Shown: positions 32,806 through 40,979, counted from the first letter of the stretch. The stretch is DNA of 53,424 nt from Pseudonocardia sp. (GCF_025965585.1 NZ_JAOPWR010000514.1:1-53424); one strand, 5' to 3'. Numbers and translations are program-made. The notes: generated by a model not told the origin, from the letters alone.

Positions 32806-33855
32806 TCAGCTGCCGGCCAGGAGCGGCATGACCTCGCGGCCGAAGCGGTCGACGTCGGTCAGGTAGTCCTGGAACGACAGCATGACACCCGCCGTTCCCG
32901 CCACCGCACCGAAGGAACGCAGCTTCTCGGCGACCGTCGCCGCGTCGCCGAGTACGAGCGGGAACGAGATCATGAACGCGTCGGACCCCAGCATCAGGTT
33001 CTTGGTGGACTCCTCGTTCTCCGTGAGGTCCTCCTGTGCGATCCCCATGAGGTTCGTGACCGCGGGGAAGTCCATGTTCGCTCGCCAGTTCGCCACGACG
33101 TCCTCGGCCTCGGCGACGCTGTCGCGCAGCACGACCTGGAACAGCGGGAAGGTGCCCACCTCGCGGCCGGCCCGGTCGGCCTGGGCCTGGAGCCGGGCGT
33201 TCTGCGCCGCCAGGCTCTCGACGTCGGGCTTGCCCACCACGAACTGGTAGTCGCCCACCTCGGCGCAGAACTGCATGCCGCGGTCGGACTGCCCGGCGCA
33301 CACCAGCTCGATCGGAGCCTCCGGAAGGGGGCCGAGGCGGCAGTCGTCCATCCGGAAGTACTGGCCCTCGAAATCACTCTGTCCCTTCGACCAGAGCTCG
33401 CGCATGACCCGGACGTACTCGTCCGCGTGGTCGTAGCGGGTCCGGAAGTGCTGGTCTCCGGGCCACAGACCCATCTGCGTGTACTCGGGCTTCTCCCATC
33501 CGGTGACGATGTTGAGCCCGAAGCGCCCACCCGACATGTCGGAGATGGTGGCTGCCTGCTTGGCCGCGAGAACCGGCGGCGTGAGCAGCGTGGCGATCGA
33601 TCCGAAGAGCTTGATGCGCCGGGTCGTGACGGCGAGGCCCGCCATCACCGAGAGCGAGTCGAGGGCGTGGTTCCACGGGCTGGTGTCGCCGTCGAACCCG
33701 CGGAACTTCACCGCCGACAGGAGGAAGTCGAACCCGTAGTGCTCCGCCTTGGTCGCGGCCTGTGAGGCCAGGAACCACTCGGGCACGGAGGCGGGCGAGG
33801 TGTTGGAGAACACCCAGTTCTTGTTCATGGTGGGCATGAACATGCCGATCCGCAT
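32806..33855 (-). CDS. RutA-like flavin-dependent monooxygenase (LLM class)
   Basis: The 349-residue protein resembles pyrimidine oxygenase RutA over its whole length. Matching blocks are KAEHYGFDFLLSAVKFRGF, SIATLLTPPVLAAKQAAT, SGGRFGLNIVTGWEKPEY, MGLWPGD and ICAGQSD-like VCAGQSDRGM. The Thr in the ATLLTPP block and the Asn in GLNIVTGW match residues implicated in RutA's flavin-N5-peroxide chemistry. AGAGGAG precedes the ATG at 33855. Unlike the rut operon, no rutB, rutC or rutF is adjacent; instead there is an FMN reductase and a hydrolase. An amide-, ring N-containing or halogenated aromatic substrate is possible. Confidence 0.85.
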   Translation of the reverse strand: MRIGMFMPTMNKNWVFSNTSPASVPEWFLASQAATKAEHYGFDFLLSAVKFRGFDGDTSPWNHALDSLSVMAGLAVTTRRIKLFGSIATLLTPPVLAAKQAATISDMSGGRFGLNIVTGWEKPEYTQMGLWPGDQHFRTRYDHADEYVRVMRELWSKGQSDFEGQYFRMDDCRLGPLPEAPIELVCAGQSDRGMQFCAEVGDYQFVVGKPDVESLAAQNARLQAQADRAGREVGTFPLFQVVLRDSVAEAEDVVANWRANMDFPAVTNLMGIAQEDLTENEESTKNLMLGSDAFMISFPLVLGDAATVAEKLRSFGAVAGTAGVMLSFQDYLTDVDRFGREVMPLLAGS

Positions 33856-33970
33856 GATCGCTCCTCTTGTGAGTCCGGCCACCGGGCCGATGACGCGACG
33901 CTATAAACGCGAGCCGGGGGCAGCTATGCGGTTCGCGTCGCGCGCGCACCGGAATGCGCCACACCGCCGG

Positions 33971-34981
33971 TCAGCGCGTGCGGCGCAGGGTTTCCGACGG
34001 GGCGATGCCGTACCGGCGCCGGTAGGCTGCGGCGAACCGGCCCAGGTGACCGAACCCCCAGCGATGGGCGATCGCGGTGGTCGTCGTCCGGTCCGGATCC
34101 GCATCGACGAGATCCCCGTGCGCCCGCGCCATCCGCACGTCCTGCAGGTAGGTCATCGGCGACATGCCCAGCTCCCGGCCGAAGCCCGCCTGCAGGGCAC
34201 GGAGGCTCACACCCGCGTGGGCCGCCAGGTCGCCCGCCGAGTACGGCTCCTCCGGGCTCGCCTGCACGAGGTCCACGACCTGCCGTACCGCGCGCGAGCG
34301 GACGACCTCCGCGGGCCGGTGGAGAGCCTCGGAGTGGGTGTGGGAGTGGGCGAACAGCAGCGTGGTCACGAGCAGCCGGGAGAAGTACGCACCGGCCAGC
34401 GGCTGGTGGATCACGCTCTCGGGCCGCTCCATCTCGGCGAGCACGAGGTGCAGTGTGGCCAGCCAGCTACCGCCCGCTCCGCCGGCCACGTCCATTCCCA
34501 GGTCGAACTGGACCGGCGCCGCCGGCCGCCCCAGGATGGCTTCGAGCTCGGTCTGCAACGCGGCCCGATCGAGCTTGACCGCCAGTTGGGCGCAGTCGGC
34601 CGACCAGCGGATGGTCATCGGCCGTCCGGGGCTGAACACCGCGGCACGGGCGGGAGAACTGATGATCGAGTCCTTGCCGCTGGTCGACTCGGTGAAGCCC
34701 TGCCGCGGCAGGTTGATGTGGTAGCAGGACACGAGCGGCGCCGGGATCATCCGGATCTCCGTGCCGTAGCGCAGGTAACCCACGGTCGTGTCACCGACCG
34801 CAGCCGCGTTCAGCACGGCCCGCAGCGGTTGGCCTCGCTCGAGGACGATCGTCTGGTGCGGCGCGTAGACCCGTGGTACGACCTCGCGCACCTCGTCGAG
34901 CGCCGAGCTGTGCACGATGGCGTGGGCGGACAACGGCTCCGCATCACGGTACCGGTGGCGTGTGCCCTGTCGACCGCTCAT
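33971..34981 (-). CDS. AraC-family transcriptional regulator
   Basis: The 336-residue protein ends in a double helix-turn-helix AraC domain: YSAGDLAAHAGVSLRALQAGF, LGMSPMTYLQDVRMARAH, then AIAHRWGFGHLGRFAAAYR and YGIAPSETL. The N-terminal two-thirds is an AraC-binding-like domain with a PGRPMTIRWSADCAQLAVKLD segment. The ATG at 34981 is used; an ATG at 34993 is possible. It lies upstream of the RutA-like operon on the same strand and is divergent from the phthalate operon, so it could control either or both. Confidence 0.9.
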   Translation of the reverse strand: MSGRQGTRHRYRDAEPLSAHAIVHSSALDEVREVVPRVYAPHQTIVLERGQPLRAVLNAAAVGDTTVGYLRYGTEIRMIPAPLVSCYHINLPRQGFTESTSGKDSIISSPARAAVFSPGRPMTIRWSADCAQLAVKLDRAALQTELEAILGRPAAPVQFDLGMDVAGGAGGSWLATLHLVLAEMERPESVIHQPLAGAYFSRLLVTTLLFAHSHTHSEALHRPAEVVRSRAVRQVVDLVQASPEEPYSAGDLAAHAGVSLRALQAGFGRELGMSPMTYLQDVRMARAHGDLVDADPDRTTTTAIAHRWGFGHLGRFAAAYRRRYGIAPSETLRRTR

Positions 34982-35139
34982 CACTCTCCGCATGACAGAG
35001 GTGTTCTCTGGCGCATGTGTAAGGCCGGCAGCTCGGTCTGTCAAATGACCCCGGCCCCACCGCCGGATCGACCAGCCGTGCCGACCGGTTCGCTTGACTA
35101 GACGCGGCCGCTTTGAGAGCCTCTTCAGAACGGATTGCT

Positions 35140-35156
35140 TCTCTGTTGAGCAGAGA
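35140..35156. promoter_or_regulatory. Inverted repeat upstream of the phthalate operon; candidate operator
   Basis: TCTCTG (35140-35145) and CAGAGA (35151-35156) form a perfect 6-bp inverted repeat with a 5-bp spacer, 35 bp before the ATG at 35192. A TTGACT lies at 35093-35098 but no convincing -10 box follows at 17 bp. The repeat could be an operator or a leader hairpin. Confidence 0.4.
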
Positions 35157-35191
35157 CGACATGACCACGTCCAGACCTGCCGGGAGCCGCA

Positions 35192-36568
35192 ATGACCGAT
35201 CGATCGTCCGTCCTCGACGAGGTGCGGCGCGGGATGATCCCGGCACACATCTACAACGACGAGGAGATCTTCCGGCTGGAGAGGGAGCGGCTGTTCAGCC
35301 GGGCCTGGATCTTCGTCGGCCACGAGTCGGAGGTGCCGCAGCCCGGCGACTACGTGGTACGCCGGGTGCTGGAGGACTCGTTCATCGTCTCGCGCGGCGA
35401 GGACGGCGCGGTTCGCGCGCTGTTCAACATGTGTCTGCACCGCGGGATGCAGGTGTGCCGTGCCGAGGCCGGCAACGCCTCGCACTTCCGGTGCCCGTAC
35501 CACGGCTGGTCCTACCGCAACGACGGCCGCATCGTCGGCCTGCCCTTCCACCAGGAGGCGTACGGCGGCGAGGCCGGTTTCCGGCGCAAGGGCCAGACGC
35601 TCCTGCCCGCCCCGTCGCTGGACACCTACAACGGGCTGATCTTCATCAGCCTGGATCCCGCCGCTCCCCCGCTGCGGGAGTACCTCGGCGACTTCGCGTT
35701 CTACCTGGACTTCTACACCAAGCAGTCGGCGGCCGGCATCGAGCTGCGCGGACCGCAGCGGTGGCGGATCAAGGCGAACTGGAAGATCGGCGCGGAGAAC
35801 TTCGCGGGCGACATGTACCACACGCCGCAGACCCACACCTCCGTCGTGGAGATCGGGCTGTTCCGCGAGCCCAAGGCCGAGAAGCGCAAGGACGGCTGCA
35901 CCTACTGGGCCGGCAACGGCGGCGGCACCACCTACAAGCTGCCGGTGGGCACGTTCGAGGAGAAGCTGCGCTACGTCGGCTACCCGGACTCCATGATCGC
36001 GAACATGCGGGAGAACTGGTCGGTCGAGCAGCAGGCGGTGGTCGAGGACAACGCCTTCATGATCTCCGCGGCGTCGGTGTTCCCGAACATGAGCTTCGTG
36101 CACAATTGGCCCAAGGTGGAGGAGCACGGGGACGCCGTGCTGCCGTTCATCTCCATCCGCACCTGGCAGCCCGTCAGCGCAGACGAGACCGAGGTGCTGA
36201 GCTGGTTCGCCGTGGACGCTCAGGCGCCCGAGGAGTTCAAGGCGCTGTCCTACAAGGCCTACCTGATGTGCTTCGGCAGCACCGGCATGTTCGAGCAGGA
36301 CGACGTCGAGAACTGGGTGTCGCTCACCAACACCGCGGCCGGGTCGATGGCGCGGCGGCTGCTGCTCAACAGCCGCATGGGGCTGCTCGAGGACGGCTCG
36401 CACGTCGTGCCCCGGCTGGACGGCACTCAGTTCGCCGGGCCGGGCGAGGCCTACGTCGGCTACGGCGAGTACAACCAGCGCCACCTGCTCAACCGCTGGG
36501 CCGACCACCTGGAGAAACCGCCGGCCGACGTCGCGCAGGTCGAGGTCGGCGGGCAGGTGACCGGGTGA
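35192..36568 (+). CDS. phtAa: Phthalate 3,4-dioxygenase-like Rieske oxygenase, alpha subunit
   Basis: The 458-residue protein has Rieske ligands Cys81/His83 (NMCLHRGM) and Cys101/His104 (CPYHGWSY) and the catalytic segment GAENFAGDMYHTPQTHTS. EQDDVENW near residue 370 is in the carboxylate-ligand region. The gene order that follows (beta, X, SDR, [3Fe-4S] ferredoxin, reductase, class II aldolase-like decarboxylase) is that of actinobacterial phthalate 3,4-dioxygenase clusters, which is the main reason for the name. GGGAG precedes the ATG at 35192. Another aromatic dicarboxylate is not excluded. Confidence 0.75.
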   Translation: MTDRSSVLDEVRRGMIPAHIYNDEEIFRLERERLFSRAWIFVGHESEVPQPGDYVVRRVLEDSFIVSRGEDGAVRALFNMCLHRGMQVCRAEAGNASHFRCPYHGWSYRNDGRIVGLPFHQEAYGGEAGFRRKGQTLLPAPSLDTYNGLIFISLDPAAPPLREYLGDFAFYLDFYTKQSAAGIELRGPQRWRIKANWKIGAENFAGDMYHTPQTHTSVVEIGLFREPKAEKRKDGCTYWAGNGGGTTYKLPVGTFEEKLRYVGYPDSMIANMRENWSVEQQAVVEDNAFMISAASVFPNMSFVHNWPKVEEHGDAVLPFISIRTWQPVSADETEVLSWFAVDAQAPEEFKALSYKAYLMCFGSTGMFEQDDVENWVSLTNTAAGSMARRLLLNSRMGLLEDGSHVVPRLDGTQFAGPGEAYVGYGEYNQRHLLNRWADHLEKPPADVAQVEVGGQVTG

Positions 36569-37140
36569 GCACGCACTCGTCTCGCTCGGTGCTGGGCGCG
36601 CACGCGCCGACGACCCAGCGGACCGGGCGCACGCTGCCCTTCTCCGACGAGCGCCACCTGCAGGCCCACCAGTGGCTGGTCGACGAGGCCTACATCCTGG
36701 ACTCCCAGGCCTACGACGAGTGGCTCGACCTGCTCACCGACGACATCCACTACCTCATGCCGGTGCGGGTGACCACGGCGCTCGGCGCCGGCTACGACAC
36801 CTCGCCGGGCATGGCCCACTTCGACGAGAACCGCTACTCACTGGGCCGGCGGGTGGCACGCTTCCTCACCGAGCACGCATGGACCGAGGACCCGCCCTCG
36901 CGGCTGCGGCACTACGTGGCCAACGTCCGCACCTTCGCCACCGACGACCCGGACCACGTCGTCGTCGACTCCGGGGTGATGCTCTACCGCAGCCGCGGCG
37001 ACGTCCGCGAGGCCGCGGTGCTCTCGGCGGGCCGGGAGGATCTGCTGCGGCGCACCGGCGACGGTTGGCGGCTCGCGCGGCGCACGATCCTGCTCGACGA
37101 CTCGGTGGTCCGCAGCCAGAACCTGGCGATCTTCCTGTGA
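36565..37140 (+). CDS. phtAb: Phthalate 3,4-dioxygenase-like beta subunit
   Basis: The 191-residue protein has the beta-subunit pattern AHQWLVDEAYILDSQAYDEW, LLTDDIHYLMPV, LRHYVANVRTF and the ending VVRSQNLAIFL. It is about 25 residues longer at its N-terminus than the beta subunits at 14.5 and 22.1 kb, as expected for the phthalate 3,4-dioxygenase type. The GTG start overlaps the alpha stop by 4 bp. Confidence 0.8.
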   Translation: MSTHSSRSVLGAHAPTTQRTGRTLPFSDERHLQAHQWLVDEAYILDSQAYDEWLDLLTDDIHYLMPVRVTTALGAGYDTSPGMAHFDENRYSLGRRVARFLTEHAWTEDPPSRLRHYVANVRTFATDDPDHVVVDSGVMLYRSRGDVREAAVLSAGREDLLRRTGDGWRLARRTILLDDSVVRSQNLAIFL

Positions 37141-37406
37141 GCGGGGACGCCGCCGAGCAGTACCGCGCGCTGGTGGAGCACCGCACCGGCGAGGCGATCC
37201 AGCTCGGCAACGAGTTCGCCGAGATCCGGGTGTCGCGGGTGGAGACGCGCAACGGCTCGCGGCTCCTCATCGAGTCGCCGAGGTCCGGGCAGTGGGTCTC
37301 GCTGTGCCCGCTGGAGCTGGAGGCCCTGACCTGGCAGAACACGGCCACGTTCTCGGCGATGATCGGCAACCCGTTCGGCCCGCTGGTGACGGACGAGGAA
37401 CCGTGA
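37137..37406 (+). CDS. Small conserved dioxygenase-associated protein X (paralogue of the 21.9-kb gene)
   Basis: The 89-residue protein overlaps the beta stop by 4 bp and the SDR start by 4 bp, so it is firmly part of the operon. It contains LGNEFAEIRV, NGSRLLIESPRSG, PLELEALTW and PFGP. The protein encoded at 21867-22073 has these blocks in the same order and is also found immediately after a dioxygenase beta subunit. It has no cofactor motif, no cysteine cluster and no membrane segment. A structural or regulatory role for the dioxygenase, or a role in dihydrodiol handling, is inference only. Confidence 0.78.
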   Translation: MSGDAAEQYRALVEHRTGEAIQLGNEFAEIRVSRVETRNGSRLLIESPRSGQWVSLCPLELEALTWQNTATFSAMIGNPFGPLVTDEEP

Positions 37407-38188
37407 CGGGCTGGCTCGAGGGGAAGCGGGCGCTGGTCGTCGGGGCGGGCTCGGGCATCGGGCGGGCGGTGGTGGACGCGTTCCGGTCCGAGGGCGCGCA
37501 GGTGGCCGTCCTGGAGCGCGACGCCGCCAAGTGCGCCGCGCTGGCCGCGGCGCGGCCCGAGGTGCCCGTGGTGACCGGCGACGCCACCACCCGCGGCGCC
37601 AACGACGAGGCCGTGGCCGCCGCCGTCGACGCGTTCGGCGGGCTGGACGTACTGGTCAACTGCGTGGGCGTCTTCGACTTCTACCGGGGCATCGCCGACC
37701 TCGACGCCGACCGCATCGACGACGCGTTCGACGAGATGTTCGCGGTCAACGTCAAGTCGCACCTGCACGCGGTGAAGGCGGCGCTGCCCGCGCTGCGGGA
37801 GTCCGGGGGCAACGTCGTGCTCACCGAGTCGACGTCGGCCTACTACCCGGGCCGCGGCGGGGTGCTCTACGTCGGCTCCAAGTTCGCGGTGCGCGGGCTC
37901 GTCACCGCGCTGGCGCACGAGCTGGCGCCGCACATCCGCGTCAACGGGGTCGCCCCCGGCGGCACGCTGCACACCGACCTGCGCGGCCTGTCCAGCCTCG
38001 GGATGGACGCGCAGCGGCTCGACGACACCCCCGACCGCGCAGCCGCCCTCGCCGCCCGGGTGCCGCTGCAGGTCGCGCTGGACGGCACCGACCACGCCTG
38101 GAGCTACGTGTACCTGGCGTCCGACCGTGCCCGCGGTATCACCGGCGGGGTCGTGCATCCCGACGGGGGCATGGGTGTGAAGGCGTGA
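37403..38188 (+). CDS. phtB: SDR-family cis-dihydrodiol dehydrogenase (phthalate 3,4-dihydrodiol type)
   Basis: The 261-residue SDR has the NAD-binding motif VVGAGSGIG, VNCVGVFD in place of the common NNAG, a catalytic Ser in ESTSAYYP and the Tyr/Lys pair in YVGSKFAV. The C-terminal SDRARGITGGVVHPDGG is the usual SDR ending. BphB/NahB-type dihydrodiol dehydrogenases belong to this group. The GTG overlaps the previous stop by 4 bp. In the pathway it would re-aromatise the dihydrodiol to 3,4-dihydroxyphthalate. Confidence 0.8.
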   Translation: MTGWLEGKRALVVGAGSGIGRAVVDAFRSEGAQVAVLERDAAKCAALAAARPEVPVVTGDATTRGANDEAVAAAVDAFGGLDVLVNCVGVFDFYRGIADLDADRIDDAFDEMFAVNVKSHLHAVKAALPALRESGGNVVLTESTSAYYPGRGGVLYVGSKFAVRGLVTALAHELAPHIRVNGVAPGGTLHTDLRGLSSLGMDAQRLDDTPDRAAALAARVPLQVALDGTDHAWSYVYLASDRARGITGGVVHPDGGMGVKA

Positions 38189-38214
38189 GGACCCGACATC
38201 CCGAAGGAGAGAAC

Positions 38215-38421
38215 ATGGCCGTCGTCAGGGCCGATCTCGGCGCCTGCCAGGGCTACGCGAACTGCATGACCGACGCCGCGGACTACTTCGACATCGACGA
38301 CGACGGCGTCGTCGTCGTGCTGAGGTCGACCGTCCCGGACGAACACCACGGCCGCGTCGAGGAGGCCGCGCGCAGCTGCCCGGTGAACGCGCTGGTCGTC
38401 GTGGACGAGGATCCGTCGTGA
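38215..38421 (+). CDS. phtAc: [3Fe-4S]-type ferredoxin of the phthalate dioxygenase system
   Basis: The 68-residue protein has CQGYANC (Cys-x5-Cys) and a distal CPVNALVV, with no fourth cluster cysteine at the usual place, as in [3Fe-4S] ferredoxins. GAAGGAGA precedes the ATG at 38215. It is similar to the ferredoxin at 21.6 kb. It should carry electrons from the reductase encoded next to the phthalate dioxygenase. Confidence 0.88.
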   Translation: MAVVRADLGACQGYANCMTDAADYFDIDDDGVVVVLRSTVPDEHHGRVEEAARSCPVNALVVVDEDPS

Positions 38422-38455
38422 CCGCCGACGCACGTCGTCCCGCGGAGGCGACATC

Positions 38456-39685
38456 GTGACCGCCGTCGTCGTCGGGGCGTCGGTCGCCGGGGTCCGCACC
38501 GCGCAGGCACTGTGCGCGGCCGGCTACGACGACGGAGTGGTGCTCGTCGGCGCCGAGCCCGAGCTGCCCTACGACAAGCCGCCGCTGTCGAAGACGCTGC
38601 TGGCCGGCAGCACCGACGTCGATCGCGTCCGGCTGCTCACTGCGCCGGACGCGGTGGCAGCAGGCATCGAGCTGCGGCTCGGGTCGGCCGCTGTGGCGCT
38701 CGACCCCGCCGCCCGCGTCGTCACGCTCGCCGACGGCGCCCGCATCGGCTACGACCAGCTGGTCGTCGCCACCGGCGTGGCTGCCCGCCCGTCCCCGTGG
38801 GGTGACCCGCCCGGCCTGCACCTGCTCCGCGGCATGGAGGACTGTCTGCGGCTGCGTGCCGCTCTCGTGCCGGGCACGCACCTGGTCGTGGTCGGTGGGG
38901 GCTTCATCGGCGCGGAGGTCGCGGCGACGGCGCGCGGACTCGGCCTGGACGTGACCGTCGTGGACCCGCTCCCGGTGCCCATCGGGAGGATCGTGGGCGA
39001 CGAGGTCGGGACGCACCTCACGGCCGTGCACGCCGAGCACGGTGTCACCACCCGCTTCGGCACCGGCGTCGAGGCCGTCGAACCGGCCGGGAACAGGTTG
39101 CGGGTACGGCTCACCGACGGGTCGGTGCTCGACGCAGGATGCGTGGTCGTCGGGATCGGCGCCGTGCCCAACGACGGCTGGCTGGGCTCCTCGGGCCTGC
39201 TGGTGCGGGACGGGCTCGTGTGCGACGAGTTCTGTCGCGCGGTGCACCGCGACGACGTCTACGGCGTCGGCGACATCGCCCGCTGGTACCACCCCCGCCA
39301 CGGCGAGCACCGCCGCGTGGAGCACTGGACCAATGCGGTCGAGCAGGCCGCGGTGGTGGCGCACAACATCACCCACGGGGACGCGCCCCGGCCCTACGCA
39401 CCGGTCGAGTACGTCTGGAGCGACCAGTACGACTGGAAGATCCAGATCTGTGGACACCCCGCCGGGGCCGAGCCCGCCGTGGTGGTCGGAGAACCCGGTC
39501 GGGCACGCCCGTTCGCCGCGCTCTACGCGAGCCGCGACGAGACGCTCGCCGCTGCGGTGACGGTCAACTGGCCGCGGGCACAGGTCGCGTGCCGCCGCGG
39601 GCTGCGCACAGGGACCCCGGTCGCGCACGTGGCCACGGAACTGGCGGAGATGCACCGCAGGCTCGTCGAGAGGACGCCGGCATGA
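38456..39685 (+). CDS. phtAd: FAD-dependent ferredoxin reductase (BphA4/PhtAd-like)
   Basis: The 409-residue flavoprotein has an N-terminal FAD motif VVVGASVAGVRTAQAL, YDKPPLSK, the NAD-binding motif VVVGGGFIGAEVAA near residue 145 and DVYGVGDIA near residue 265. This is the BphA4-type NADH:ferredoxin reductase. GGAGG precedes the GTG at 38456. It is the only such reductase in the window, although there are three ferredoxins and four Rieske oxygenases, so it may be shared. Confidence 0.92.
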   Translation: MTAVVVGASVAGVRTAQALCAAGYDDGVVLVGAEPELPYDKPPLSKTLLAGSTDVDRVRLLTAPDAVAAGIELRLGSAAVALDPAARVVTLADGARIGYDQLVVATGVAARPSPWGDPPGLHLLRGMEDCLRLRAALVPGTHLVVVGGGFIGAEVAATARGLGLDVTVVDPLPVPIGRIVGDEVGTHLTAVHAEHGVTTRFGTGVEAVEPAGNRLRVRLTDGSVLDAGCVVVGIGAVPNDGWLGSSGLLVRDGLVCDEFCRAVHRDDVYGVGDIARWYHPRHGEHRRVEHWTNAVEQAAVVAHNITHGDAPRPYAPVEYVWSDQYDWKIQICGHPAGAEPAVVVGEPGRARPFAALYASRDETLAAAVTVNWPRAQVACRRGLRTGTPVAHVATELAEMHRRLVERTPA

Positions 39686-40428
39686 CCACCGGATGGATGC
39701 AGGAACGGCACGAGATCGCCGAGGCCTGCCGGGTGCTGGCCGCTCCCGGCCTCGCCGACGGCTTCCTCGGCCACATCAGTCGTCGGATCAGCGCGAACAC
39801 CCTCCTCATCCGCTGCCGTGGCCCGCGGGAGCGCGGGTTGGCCTTCACCGAAGCCGGGGACGTCCGGCTCGTCGACACGGACGGGGCGGCTGCGGCGCCC
39901 GGCGAGCTCGACGGCGGATACCGGCCGCCCAACGAGCTGCCGCTGCATGTCGAGGTCCTGCGGGCGCGCCGCGACGTCGACGTCGTCGTGCACGCCCATC
40001 CCCCGGCCGTCGTCGCCGCCGATCTGGCCGGTATCGCCCTGCGCTCGATCATCGGCGCCTTCGACATCCCGGGCGCCCGCCTGGCCGCCGGCGGCATACC
40101 TGTCTATCCCCGCGGAGTGTTGATCCGCGACGCCATCCTCGGGCGCGAGATGGCAGCGGCTCTCGGCGACCGGCCGGTCGTGGTCCTGCGAGCCCACGGA
40201 CTCACCAGCACGGGCCCGTCGGTGCCCGACGCCGTGCTGCGGGCGATCAGCATCGACACCCTCGCCGGCCTCTCGCTGCGGATCGTCGCGGCCGGCGGGA
40301 CGCTGGTCGATCTGCCGGAGCAGGACATGGCCGAGCTGCCCGACCTGGGTGCCTCCTTCAACAGCGCCACCGCGTGGCGTCACGAGCTGGCGCGGCTGTC
40401 GCCGACGGATCCGACCGGACGGGCATGA
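39682..40428 (+). CDS. phtC: Class II aldolase-family decarboxylase (3,4-dihydroxyphthalate decarboxylase-like)
   Basis: The 248-residue protein has the class II aldolase/adducin metal-binding motifs VVHAHPPAV (His-x-His) and LRAHGL, with GHISRR near the start. Actinobacterial PhtC, which decarboxylates 3,4-dihydroxyphthalate to protocatechuate, belongs to this family. Here it directly follows the reductase gene with a 4-bp overlap, as the last intact gene of the phthalate operon. The product, protocatechuate, could enter the intradiol or LigAB-type routes found elsewhere in the window. Confidence 0.78.
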   Translation: MTTGWMQERHEIAEACRVLAAPGLADGFLGHISRRISANTLLIRCRGPRERGLAFTEAGDVRLVDTDGAAAAPGELDGGYRPPNELPLHVEVLRARRDVDVVVHAHPPAVVAADLAGIALRSIIGAFDIPGARLAAGGIPVYPRGVLIRDAILGREMAAALGDRPVVVLRAHGLTSTGPSVPDAVLRAISIDTLAGLSLRIVAAGGTLVDLPEQDMAELPDLGASFNSATAWRHELARLSPTDPTGRA

Positions 40429-40432
40429 CGAC

Positions 40433-40793
40433 GTGAACCGTGCACACCACAGCAGTCTCGCGGCCGCGGCCGACGCATTCGGCATGGCAGGTCTCGCGGA
40501 GCACGCCCGACGCCATGATGATCCGGTCCACTGGCTTCACCTCGCCGCGACGGTCATGGGCTGGTGGAGGCGCACGCGATGGTGCTCGCCGCCGATGTGG
40601 CCGCGGGTGGGAGCCGGCTGGACCCGATGGCGACGGTGGACGCGGCGGCCTTCGCGGCTACGGGTATGAGAGGACGCTGCTGTCCGGACTCGTCCACCGC
40701 CTGCACGGCGGCCCGACCGCCGACGAGGAGTGGTTCGTGGCGCAGGCGCGCGATCGCCTCGATGGCGCCGTCGAGATTCTCCGCGGGTCTTGA
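40433..40793 (+). pseudogene. Broken small gene after phtC (two frameshifts)
   Basis: Protein-like text runs through three frames in turn. HDDPVHWLHLAATVMG comes from a GTG at 40433, then LVEAHAMVLAADVAAGGS and MATVDAAAFAATG from about 40563, then YERTLLSGLVHRLHGG to DGAVEILRGS with a stop at 40793. Joined, these give about 120 residues of continuous helical protein. The start lies 4 bp after the phtC stop, so it was part of the operon. I do not recognise the family. Confidence 0.55.
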
Positions 40794-40979
40794 GCGGTCC
40801 TCATCGCGAGCCGATCACCACGATCGGCAACCGGGTCAGGCTCCCAGTTCCAGCTCTGCGCGGCGCAACCCCACGAGACCGTCGGGGCCGGTGGCGCGGC
40901 CGTCGCGCAAGACCCGGGCCGACTTCTCGGATGCCCTGATCACGCTCGCCCAGCGGTGTCCGCCGGTGGACGGCACAGG

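Noticed and set aside
32806-33855. Alkanesulfonate monooxygenase (SsuD) because of the adjacent SsuE-like reductase
   Set aside because: The sequence blocks follow RutA much more closely than SsuD, and no sulfonate transporter genes are nearby.
33971-36508. 845-residue minus-strand frame ending in an AraC domain
   Set aside because: Only the part from about 34981 is the AraC regulator. The upstream part is antisense to the phthalate dioxygenase alpha gene.
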